From positions 1 through 8,758 of the forward strand of contig WIAN01000071.1 of assembly GCA_015519985.1 (NCBI GenBank): a DNA stretch of 8,758 nt, read 5' to 3'. Each line of letters opens with the position of its first letter. Positions within the stretch are counted from its first letter, which is position 1. This stretch comes from Candidatus Woesearchaeota archaeon. GTDB taxonomy: Archaea > Nanobdellota > Nanobdellia > Woesearchaeales > WAPJ01. This document shows positions 1-6,028 of this stretch, one piece after another. The notes beneath the pieces were generated by a model that worked only from the letters and a program-made list of their open reading frames with translations, searched no databases and had not been told where the DNA came from. A program made the position numbers and the translations under genes.

Positions 1-321
1 GCAACAACAGCTGACATGCCAGCATTTTTAACACAAGCTACACCAGACAACTATACAAACACATACAATTTACAAGGAACATTTACAAGTGCAACATACA
101 GTATAGCAAACACAAATTATGCAGCAACATACTCTAATGGAGTAGCAGGAAACTTAAATTCATACAGTTTAAAAGCAACAACAGAAAACGCATTAATATG
201 GGCAGGAAAAGCATTAGATAATGAAGTAGCATTCAACGGAGGACAAGTAGACTATCAAATATTAGTACCAGTAGATGGAACAACACTAACAACATACAAC
301 TTTTACTTAGAGTTGCCATAA
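1..321 (+). CDS. C-terminal part of a secreted/surface protein (5' truncated by window)
   Basis: The frame is open from base 1 and ends at TAA 319-321, so only the last 106 residues are visible and the true start lies outside the window. An internal ATG at 16 has no ribosome-binding site and should not be taken as the start. The visible part is rich in Thr, Asn, Ala, Tyr and Gly, has only two Lys, no Cys, and a net negative charge. Its pattern of short alternating beta-type stretches (for example VDYQILVPVDGTTLTTYNFY near the end) suggests a beta-sandwich domain of an extracellular protein. There is no C-terminal membrane segment, so if it is anchored, the anchor is elsewhere. I do not recognise a family. 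The Lys-poor composition differs sharply from the Lys/Asn-rich genes downstream and resembles an abundant surface or S-layer-like protein, which is inference only. Confidence 0.75.
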   Translation, partial: ATTADMPAFLTQATPDNYTNTYNLQGTFTSATYSIANTNYAATYSNGVAGNLNSYSLKATTENALIWAGKALDNEVAFNGGQVDYQILVPVDGTTLTTYNFYLELP

Positions 322-376
322 ACGTAAAAACATATTAAAAAATTTTTAAAACAATTAAAAAAACAATTAAAAATCA

Positions 377-560
377 TTTTTTTACAAAAATATTTTTTAC
401 GACTTTTTTCTATTTCTTTTTTTTTCTCTTTTCTTTTTTTACTAACTTTACCATTCTTGTTTCTTCTTATCTTTTTTTTTCATTAATTTTTGTTATTATT
501 TTTTTCTTGTCCTCTTTTTTATTTTATTTCTATTTTTTTATCTATTCATCTTATTTATTA
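377..560 (+). terminator. Oligo-T terminator zone of the first gene
   Basis: Several T tracts lie in a row (377-383, 393-398, 404-409, 417-425, 434-440, 472-480 and further ones to about 540), starting about 55 bases after the stop codon. Archaeal RNA polymerase terminates at such poly-U stretches without needing a strong hairpin. No stable stem-loop is seen before the first tract. The exact 3' end cannot be chosen among the tracts. Confidence 0.6.
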
Positions 561-750
561 TATTACAGATAAGAAACTTAAAAATTTTCATTACTAAATT
601 TAAGTAAAACAGTCATTTTGTTTTTTTTCAATTTTATACTATTTTTACTTTTACATAACAAAAAAAAACAAATTTTTATAGAAAACTTTTTATATAAGTA
701 AAAATTTAACAAAAAAATATAACAAACTTTACAGTAACAAAGAGAAAGGA

Positions 751-764
751 AAACTTTTTAAATA
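751..764 (+). promoter_or_regulatory. Archaeal-type promoter (purine-rich BRE-like stretch plus TATA box) of gene at 830
   Basis: TTTTTAAATA at 755-764 follows a purine-rich stretch (AGAAAGGAAAAC, 743-754) that could serve as BRE. Initiation about 25 bases downstream, near 782-788, would give a leader of roughly 45 bases before the ATG. The same decamer occurs at 4820-4829 and 5942-5951. A second candidate box, TTTTTATATAAG at 687-698, lies farther upstream and would give a leader of over 100 bases. Confidence 0.55.
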
Positions 765-815
765 ATAGTTGTTTAAAAGTATTTTGAAAAGAACTTTTAA
801 TTCAATACATCCACA

Positions 816-820
816 GGGGG
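816..820 (+). promoter_or_regulatory. G-run ribosome-binding site of gene at 830
   Basis: CAGGGGG ends at 820, nine bases before the ATG at 830. In DNA this AT-rich a run of five G is conspicuous, and G-runs recur before other starts in this window (2817-2820, 5974-5978). The AGG part can pair with a CCUCC anti-Shine-Dalgarno; the remaining G would have to pair with U or a variant 16S end. It supports ATG 830 as the start. Confidence 0.6.
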
Positions 821-829
821 ATTTAAGAA

Positions 830-2533
830 ATGAAATTTAAAAAAAAGACTTACTTTATTTTCATGCTATTCTTATTTTTATTTTTATTATCATCATACAC
901 TAATGCTTTAGAAGTAAATATAGCAAATTCTAAAGATTGGAAAGACGTATATTCTGTATTATTATATTCGAAAGAACAAAATAAAAAAGGATTATTTGTA
1001 AATTCAGAATCAATAGTAGCATTGACAAAAATATTGCCAAAAACAGCAGAAATAACAATATACCAATCAAAAAAAAACCCGTACATTCCTAACTTAGAAT
1101 CACAATTAAAGTCAGCTGGATATAATGTAAAAGAAGTAATAACTTCAAATGATTTTAATTATGATTTAAATAAAGATAAAAATAAATTTTTAATAATCTC
1201 AGAAGACAATTATAGATTATCAATAGCACTGCCACCATTAGCATTAAAAGGAAATTATGGAGTATTAATATTAAGTGATAAAAACATAGACAGAATAGTA
1301 CCTTTATTAAAAAATTCAAAAGAAAACATAGCAATAGGAACATTCAGAAGAGATTACTATGAAAAAATAAAACCTTACATTACAGAAAGAATAAATGAAG
1401 ACAATTTATATTTAGATAGCAAAGCAATAGTAGAAAAAATAGGAAAATACAACACAATAATATTAGCAGACGGAACAGCATTAGAATCAGAATTCTTTTA
1501 CACAGGAAACCCTGTATTATTAGTAGGACATAATAAAGTAGATGAAAGAATATTTGATTTTTTAATAGAAAAAAATGTAAAAAGCGTAGTAATAGTAGGA
1601 AATAATTTAGCAGTAATAGGAGAAACAATAAGAGAAAAAAGTAATAAAAAAATATCTGTATTTATAAAATTCGGACAATCAGATGTAACAAACTCAGGAA
1701 AAATATATTCATTAACAATATTCCCTCTACCTGTTGAAAAACCAAAATTAAACGTAGAAAAAACTATTTACGATCCAGAAAAAAAAGAATTGTACGTTTA
1801 TTTTGAAAACATAGGAACAACACCTTTATACGAATTATCCACAATAGTAATAAAAAATGGTAATGAAGAAATAGCAAGCATAGCAGACGAAAAACCAATA
1901 TTTTTAGGAAAGGGAGAAAAATATGTGTCTATATACAAAATCAATCTTCCATTAGAAAAATTAAATGAAAATACAATAGCAGAATTCTATACTAGTTTTG
2001 GCGCAACACCATCAGAATTAGATAGTTTTTTAACAATGAAAAACAAATATGGCCCTCCATTTAGTTTGCCATTAAAAGTAGAAACAATAAATGAAGATCC
2101 TGCAAAATTAACATTTGTAGATGCAGCTTACTATCCATCATTAAAAAGAGTAGGAGTAACATTAAAAAATAATGGAACAACAAAAGTATACTATAAAATA
2201 AAAATAAAAAATTTAATAGTTAACGGATTAGAAAAAGACTTGTATAAAGAAGGAAAAATCAATCCTGGAGAAGAAAAAACAACATACTTACCAGTAGTAT
2301 TAGACAAAGTAGATATAGAAGAAAATGAAATTTTTGACATAAACATATTATATGGAAGTAAAAAAGACTTAATGACTAAAAAATTAACTGTAAAACCAGA
2401 CTTCAAAACAGAATCAACATCAATAGTAGGATTAGTAACCTCTACACCAGGAGGAGGTTTAATAGCATTAGCAATAATAGTATTAATAATAATGATAGCA
2501 GTAATATTAATAAGAGCAAAAAAATCAAAATAA
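830..2533 (+). CDS. Membrane-anchored surface protein, CWB2-like ectodomain with two CARDB-like segments (paralogue 1)
   Basis: A 567-residue protein, most likely exported by Sec and held in the membrane by its C-terminus with the bulk outside. Residues 1-26 are a signal peptide (Lys-rich start, Phe/Leu core, probable cut after Thr-Asn-Ala). Residues about 28-275 contain three alternating strand/helix units (near 28-82, 118-175, 207-262). The last reads like a cell wall binding repeat 2 unit: IILADG, then NPVLLVG, then VKSVVIVGNN. Residues about 306-405 and 425-522 look like CARDB-type beta sandwiches (FENIGTTPLY and LKNNGTTKVYY are typical strand-turn motifs). Residues 543-561 form a membrane helix followed by RAKKSK. 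There is no Cys. The next gene is a diverged paralogue with the same order of parts. In bacteria CWB2 binds wall polymers; here a surface glycan or S-layer ligand is inference. The family assignment rests on pattern, not a search. Confidence 0.85.
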   Translation: MKFKKKTYFIFMLFLFLFLLSSYTNALEVNIANSKDWKDVYSVLLYSKEQNKKGLFVNSESIVALTKILPKTAEITIYQSKKNPYIPNLESQLKSAGYNVKEVITSNDFNYDLNKDKNKFLIISEDNYRLSIALPPLALKGNYGVLILSDKNIDRIVPLLKNSKENIAIGTFRRDYYEKIKPYITERINEDNLYLDSKAIVEKIGKYNTIILADGTALESEFFYTGNPVLLVGHNKVDERIFDFLIEKNVKSVVIVGNNLAVIGETIREKSNKKISVFIKFGQSDVTNSGKIYSLTIFPLPVEKPKLNVEKTIYDPEKKELYVYFENIGTTPLYELSTIVIKNGNEEIASIADEKPIFLGKGEKYVSIYKINLPLEKLNENTIAEFYTSFGATPSELDSFLTMKNKYGPPFSLPLKVETINEDPAKLTFVDAAYYPSLKRVGVTLKNNGTTKVYYKIKIKNLIVNGLEKDLYKEGKINPGEEKTTYLPVVLDKVDIEENEIFDINILYGSKKDLMTKKLTVKPDFKTESTSIVGLVTSTPGGGLIALAIIVLIIMIAVILIRAKKSK

Positions 2534-2568
2534 AGCAGAACTAAAATAGAAATAAAACGATTTAAAAA

Positions 2569-2745
2569 ATTTTTTTCTCTGTTTTTCCCTCTATTTTCTT
2601 GTATTTTATATTTAGCTATTAATTATTTTTTCCGTTTTTTCCTCTTTTTTATTATTTATTTTTTTTTCTTATGATACTTTTTTATCATTTTTTTATTCTT
2701 ATCTTTTTATCTTATTTCTTATCTTATTTACCTATCTTTAGAGAA
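2569..2745 (+). terminator. Pyrimidine-rich terminator zone after paralogue 1
   Basis: T-rich sequence begins about 36 bases after the stop of paralogue 1 and continues almost to the next promoter. It includes TTTTCTCTGTTTTT at 2573-2586, which recurs at 4831-4844 after paralogue 2. A small stem-loop follows: ATGATA (2671-2676), six-base loop, TATCAT (2683-2688), then seven T. The oligo-T tracts alone are enough for archaeal termination; the weak six-pair stem may or may not matter. Confidence 0.55.
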
Positions 2746-2754
2746 TAACAAAAG

Positions 2755-2763
2755 TTTTATAAA
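2755..2763 (+). promoter_or_regulatory. TATA box of paralogue 2
   Basis: TTTTATAAA at 2755-2763, preceded by AACAAAAG, is the first AT box after the terminator zone. Initiation about 25 bases downstream, near 2785, would give a leader of about 40 bases before ATG 2827, similar to the arrangement at paralogue 1. A further AT-rich stretch at 2790-2805 is a weaker alternative. Confidence 0.45.
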
Positions 2764-2816
2764 ATAAACAAGTTTAAAAAAAAATAAAGTTTAATAAAAT
2801 TTTAAACATATCTGTC

Positions 2817-2820
2817 GGGG
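2817..2820 (+). promoter_or_regulatory. G-run ribosome-binding site that decides the ATG 2827 start
   Basis: CGGGG at 2816-2820 directly abuts an in-frame TTG at 2821, leaving no spacer for it, but stands six bases before the ATG at 2827. ATG 2827 is therefore preferred over TTG 2821. Confidence 0.55.
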
Positions 2821-2826
2821 TTGCAT

Positions 2827-4629
2827 ATGAAAAAAAACAATAAAAGTAATTTTTTTAATATAACAAAAACAATAACGATATTATTCGTTTTATTATCAAT
2901 AATTTCTTTAAATGCAAATGCAGATACAATAATATTAAATTCAAAAAATTGGCAAGACTTATATTTATCCTCAATATTAGCAGGAAAAACAAACAACAAA
3001 TTTTTATACTTTCTAAATTTAGGAGATGCAGAAATAAAAACTCAAACATTAAAAAAAAATGAAACTATAATAATATTAGAATCAAAAAACCCAGTAGTAA
3101 AAAATTATAATAAAGTAATAGATGTTAATGGCTTTGAAAAAAAACCAGAAACAATATATTATGATGACTATAAAGAATTACAAAAAATAATCTTAGAGAA
3201 TAATTTTAAAACTAAAAGTTTAAAAGAAAAATTAAATAATTTAAAAAACAATAAATACTTTATACTTTATGACAAATATTCTTTAGAAGCATTAAGTGCA
3301 GCTCCAATAATATTAAAGGAAAATTATAAAGTTTTATTCTTAAATGAAAAAACTAAAGATGATATAAAAAAAATATTAAAAAATTCAGACGAAATAATAA
3401 TAGCAGGACACATTCCAATAAGACTATTAAGAGACATAAATTATAACAAGTTAAAAGAAGAAGGAAAAGTAAAAAAAGAATTTTTAAACTATCCTATAGA
3501 TAATGCTTATAATATAACAACCTATTTTGTAAAAAAATATCCTTCAGAATGGGGAGTATTAATGACTCCTGAAAGGGTAGATTTGTATTCATTACAAGAA
3601 AAAATACCTGTATTTTTATACGTAGGCTATCTACAAGAATTATCAAAAATAATACAAGAATCAAAAGTAGAAAAATTTGAAGTTATAAGCGGAGCAATAG
3701 TAAATATAGCAAAAGAATTAGAAAAAAAATCAGGAAAAGATTTAAAATTAATAGTAAAATATGGAAGGACAATTACAAAAATAAAAGGTTTAGAAGGAGA
3801 ACTATTAGAATTAGATACAATAAGAACCCCTTACCCTTATTCAGATTTAAAAATAGAAAAAGTAGAATATTACATTTTAAAAGAAAACAATACAGAAAAA
3901 AAATTAATTTTAATAACATTCAAAAACACAGGAAATGTAAATTCAAGATTTTATTCAAATGTGGAATACAAAGATAATTCTTTATCAGACAATTATACTC
4001 ATACAATACTTACAGGAGAAACATTCTCAATTCCATATTATATTGAAGAAAAAGAAACACAGAACTTCTTAGACAATAAAAATAAGAATAGAAATGAAGT
4101 AGTAATAAACACAAAGTTTGACATGGCATTGCCTTTAAGAAAGAACATTCTTAACGAAGAAGAAGTACCTATAATAGTAAAAGAAATAACAGAAAAAAAA
4201 ACAGTAGAAGACAATTCAAACATAATAATAAAAAAAGTAGAATTTAACGATCAAAGAGGAAAATTTATAGTAGAAATAAAAAATCCTTCAGAAAACAATG
4301 TAAAAATAAAAACAGAAATATATATAGACGAAAATAATGTTTTTACATCAAAAGAAGAAACATTAAAACCAAATGAAGAAAAAAATATTATATTAGAAAC
4401 CCCTTACTTTGAAAAATCACAATTAAACTTTGATAAAAAATATTCTATAACAGTATATTATGGACTAAAAGACACTTATAAAATAAAAAATATTAATATG
4501 AAAATTTTAGAGGCAAAAAACATATTCAGTTTTGCAATATTAACACCAACAACTTATGCGATAACAGGAGTATTAATAATAGTAGTGTTATTAATAATAT
4601 TACTCTTATTAAAAAAGAAGAAAAAATAA
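2827..4629 (+). CDS. Membrane-anchored surface protein, CWB2-like ectodomain with two beta-sandwich segments (paralogue 2)
   Basis: A 600-residue protein with the same plan as the gene before it. Residues 1-32 are a signal peptide (cut likely after Asn-Ala-Asn-Ala). Residues about 34-310 are the alpha/beta ectodomain. The opening LNSKNWQDLY matches ANSKDWKDVY of paralogue 1. Residues 144-200 align with its second unit (APIILKENYKVLFLN against PPLALKGNYGVLILS), and LKLIVKYGRT near 306 matches ISVFIKFGQS. Beta-sandwich segments follow at about 340-450 and 464-560. Residues 577-595 are a membrane helix and the protein ends KKKKK. There is no Cys. The paralogues are clearly homologous but strongly diverged, which suggests an old duplication. 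The stop is preceded by A AAA AAG in phase (4611-4617), and the -1 frame stays open to 4727, so a longer cytoplasmic tail is possible. Function is inferred: envelope or S-layer binding. Confidence 0.85.
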   Translation: MKKNNKSNFFNITKTITILFVLLSIISLNANADTIILNSKNWQDLYLSSILAGKTNNKFLYFLNLGDAEIKTQTLKKNETIIILESKNPVVKNYNKVIDVNGFEKKPETIYYDDYKELQKIILENNFKTKSLKEKLNNLKNNKYFILYDKYSLEALSAAPIILKENYKVLFLNEKTKDDIKKILKNSDEIIIAGHIPIRLLRDINYNKLKEEGKVKKEFLNYPIDNAYNITTYFVKKYPSEWGVLMTPERVDLYSLQEKIPVFLYVGYLQELSKIIQESKVEKFEVISGAIVNIAKELEKKSGKDLKLIVKYGRTITKIKGLEGELLELDTIRTPYPYSDLKIEKVEYYILKENNTEKKLILITFKNTGNVNSRFYSNVEYKDNSLSDNYTHTILTGETFSIPYYIEEKETQNFLDNKNKNRNEVVINTKFDMALPLRKNILNEEEVPIIVKEITEKKTVEDNSNIIIKKVEFNDQRGKFIVEIKNPSENNVKIKTEIYIDENNVFTSKEETLKPNEEKNIILETPYFEKSQLNFDKKYSITVYYGLKDTYKIKNINMKILEAKNIFSFAILTPTTYAITGVLIIVVLLIILLLLKKKKK

Positions 4630-4727
4630 AAACAATAAAAAAACAGAAAGAAAAAAACAAAACAGAAGAAAAAACAAAAGAAGAAAAAGAAAAACAAAAA
4701 GAAACAAAAAAATTAAAAAAATCATAG
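4617..4727 (+). other. Possible -1 frameshift extension of paralogue 2 (Lys/Glu-rich tail)
   Basis: After the in-phase A AAA AAG (4611-4617) the -1 frame reads on without a stop to TAG 4725-4727. It gives 36 residues almost entirely Lys, Glu, Thr, Gln and Asn (for example NKTEEKTKEEKEKQKETKK). That composition suits a cytoplasmic tail. The region is A/G-rich, unlike the T-rich DNA that follows paralogue 1, so it looks like coding or formerly coding sequence. The +1 frame is also open, to TAA 4793-4795, but is Arg-heavy at first. Programmed slippage, a poly-A indel, assembly error and a decayed tail are all possible. Confidence 0.35.
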
Positions 4728-4819
4728 AAACACAAATAAAACTATCAAACAAAAAGAATAAAAAGATTAAATTACAAAAAACAAAAACAAAATAATTACT
4801 ATTATAAAGTTGCTATAAA

Positions 4820-4829
4820 TTTTTAAATA
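4820..4829 (+). promoter_or_regulatory. Promoter-like TATA decamer with no obvious gene
   Basis: TTTTTAAATA is identical to the boxes before the genes at 830 and 5987/6029. A transcript starting about 25 bases downstream would pass through the terminator-like T tract edge and reach the G-run at 4897-4900, but no reading frame of useful length follows. It may be a chance AT match, the distal promoter of the next gene with a leader of over 150 bases, or the start of a small RNA. Confidence 0.25.
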
Positions 4830-4830
4830 C

Positions 4831-4846
4831 TTTTCTCTGTTTTTTC
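4831..4846 (+). terminator. Oligo-T terminator after paralogue 2
   Basis: TTTTCTCTGTTTTTTC repeats the element found 40 bases after paralogue 1 (2573-2586). Here it lies about 200 bases after the annotated stop but only 36 bases after the end of the open +1 frame at 4795. That spacing is another hint that the A-rich stretch in between once belonged to the gene. No hairpin is seen. Confidence 0.45.
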
Positions 4847-4894
4847 TACAGTATATTTTGCTTTAAATTTCGACACAGAAACTTCAATTTTATA

Positions 4895-4900
4895 GAGGGG
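4895..4900 (+). promoter_or_regulatory. Orphan G-run (ribosome-binding-site-like) without a following gene
   Basis: GAGGGG resembles the sites before the other genes, especially GAGGGGG at 5972-5978. All three frames after it stop within about a dozen codons (TAA at 4916, 4929 and 4936). The only conventional start at suitable spacing, TTG 4910, is followed by one codon and a stop. It lies 112 bases before the ATG of the next gene, too far to serve it directly. Confidence 0.3.
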
Positions 4901-4947
4901 AAAATACTTTTGCATTAACTGTTTCAAATAATATTTAATTTAAACAA

Positions 4948-4957
4948 TATTTAAATA
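4948..4957 (+). promoter_or_regulatory. TATA box of the gene at 5012
   Basis: TATTTAAATA with CAA upstream is close to the decamer used elsewhere in the window. Initiation about 25 bases later, near 4980, would give a leader of about 30 bases to ATG 5012, or an almost leaderless message if TTG 4985 were used. Confidence 0.45.
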
Positions 4958-5011
4958 ACAAATTTATTATTAGCATTTTAACCGTTGGTCTTGGTGTTTG
5001 TTGTGAATAGA

Positions 5012-5911
5012 ATGAAAAAAGTAGTTTTATCTACATTATTTTTAGTGTTAATAGTATCTTCAATGCTAATTTACTTCTCATATTATATATACGCAGAAAA
5101 AAACAATACTTCTGAAATAATAGAAAAACAAGACATAAACAAAGTCTACTATGCAAAAGTAGATTCTAAACAAGACTATTTCAAAAATTTAGAAGAAAAA
5201 GGAATAAAAATAGAATTGTCAAAAATAAATTATTCTAAAATAATACTAGGAAAAAACATAACTGCAGAACAAGAATTAACTTTAAATTTTAACAATTCAA
5301 AATATAAAAATAATACTTACAATAAACTTTTCTTAAAAATAGACTTGTATATGCATGTAAAAAAAGAATTATTAAAAAATTTAAAAGAAATAAAAATTTA
5401 TGACGAAAAAAATAATTTAATATCAGAAACTCCATTTTTAATATTGAATGATAATAGTTTTAATAATAACAATATAAACAATACTAACAATACAAAAAAT
5501 ACAGAAGAAATTTTGAAATTCAAAATAAAATATGAAATAAAACCAATAGAAGAAAAAACTTTTTGTGAAAGAAAAACAATAAAAGACATAATACCAAAAG
5601 AAGCATACAATATCAATTCAAATTTAAACTTAAACGAAACAATAAAAGAAGAATGTAAAATAATATTAAAACACGATTTAATAAAAGAATTTTTAGAACA
5701 AAAAATATATTTTGATATTAACGAAAATAAAGAAATAGAAAAATTCTTAGAAAACAATCAAAAAAATGAACAAAACGAACAAAATAAAGAAAATAAAAAA
5801 AAACAAGAAGATAATAGAGAAATGAAAGAAAAAATATTAGCAAAATATCAAAATAAAACAATAAGTTTGACAATAAAAAAAGAAAATAACAATATTGTTA
5901 TATCTCAATAA
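5012..5911 (+). CDS. Secreted or N-terminally anchored Asn/Lys-rich protein of unknown family
   Basis: 299 residues from ATG 5012. An in-frame TAA at 4979 limits the start; TTG 4985 or 4991 and GTG 4994 or 5003 would add up to nine residues. ATG is chosen because MKK leads straight into the hydrophobic core, but the site upstream is weak (GGTG). Residues 4-25 form a signal peptide or membrane anchor. The rest is hydrophilic with beta-type stretches and about nine N-glycosylation sequons (such as NNTS, NITA, NNSK, NETI, NKTI). It has two Cys, C185 and C215, the only ones in any coding sequence here, and these could form a disulfide. Residues about 240-285 are Gln/Asn/Glu/Lys-rich and probably coiled or disordered. 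I recognise no family. No clear oligo-T terminator follows, so transcription may run into the giant gene 75-117 bases downstream. A surface role is inferred from the signal and neighbours. Confidence 0.75.
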   Translation: MKKVVLSTLFLVLIVSSMLIYFSYYIYAEKNNTSEIIEKQDINKVYYAKVDSKQDYFKNLEEKGIKIELSKINYSKIILGKNITAEQELTLNFNNSKYKNNTYNKLFLKIDLYMHVKKELLKNLKEIKIYDEKNNLISETPFLILNDNSFNNNNINNTNNTKNTEEILKFKIKYEIKPIEEKTFCERKTIKDIIPKEAYNINSNLNLNETIKEECKIILKHDLIKEFLEQKIYFDINENKEIEKFLENNQKNEQNEQNKENKKKQEDNREMKEKILAKYQNKTISLTIKKENNNIVISQ

Positions 5912-5941
5912 AAAAACATTTGACAATAAAAAATAAAAAAA

Positions 5942-5951
5942 TTTTTAAATA
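5942..5951 (+). promoter_or_regulatory. TATA box of the giant surface-protein gene
   Basis: TTTTTAAATA, preceded by an A-rich stretch, is identical to the box at 755-764. Initiation about 25 bases downstream would fall near 5967-5972, just at the G-run. The leader before a start at 5987 would then be only 15-20 bases, and before ATG 6029 about 60 bases. Confidence 0.5.
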
Positions 5952-5973
5952 CATAATCAAAAAATTTTTTAGA

Positions 5974-5978
5974 GGGGG
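5974..5978 (+). promoter_or_regulatory. G-run ribosome-binding site pointing to a start near 5987
   Basis: GAGGGGG ends at 5978. It is 50 bases from ATG 6029, too far for normal Shine-Dalgarno use, but exactly eight bases from an in-frame ATT at 5987. The spacings at the other two genes are nine and six bases. This raises the possibility of an AUU start for the giant gene. Confidence 0.5.
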
Positions 5979-6028
5979 TAAAAACAATTTTAAGAGAAAA
6001 AAATACAAAAAGAAATTACAGAAGCAAA

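Larger units (their letters stand above)
322..829. other. Long non-coding spacer, pyrimidine-rich then promoter
   Basis: About 508 bases lie between two genes. The + strand contains no ATG here, and the reverse strand gives only peptides of under about 20 codons. The first part (about 322-372) is A-rich with a near-repeat of AAACAATTAAAA. Bases 377-560 are dominated by oligo-T tracts with scattered C, typical of an archaeal 3' terminator zone. Bases 660-829 hold the promoter and leader of the next gene. I see no tRNA, conserved structured RNA or gene remnant. Confidence 0.7.

Noticed and set aside
347..372. Short direct repeat AAACAATTAAAA
   Set aside because: Two low-complexity A-rich copies only; no array structure or spacer pattern like CRISPR.
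361..600. Possible reverse-strand gene in the T-rich spacer (reverse strand is purine-rich)
   Set aside because: The reverse-strand ATG frames checked close within about 20 codons and no G-run site precedes them.
2671..2748. ATG-initiated 25-codon hydrophobic peptide in the spacer between the paralogues
   Set aside because: No ribosome-binding site; T-rich DNA gives Phe/Leu/Ile/Tyr codons by chance, and the ATG lies inside a small terminator-like stem-loop.
4985..5011. Longer start (TTG 4985) for the gene at 5012
   Set aside because: No ribosome-binding site at suitable distance and the added residues precede a normal basic MKK signal-peptide start; kept only as an alternative for a leaderless message.
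5398..5757. Reverse-strand frame of 119 codons opposite the gene at 5012
   Set aside because: Phe/Ser/Leu-rich complement of an Asn/Lys/Glu-rich gene that has a signal peptide and promoter on the + strand.
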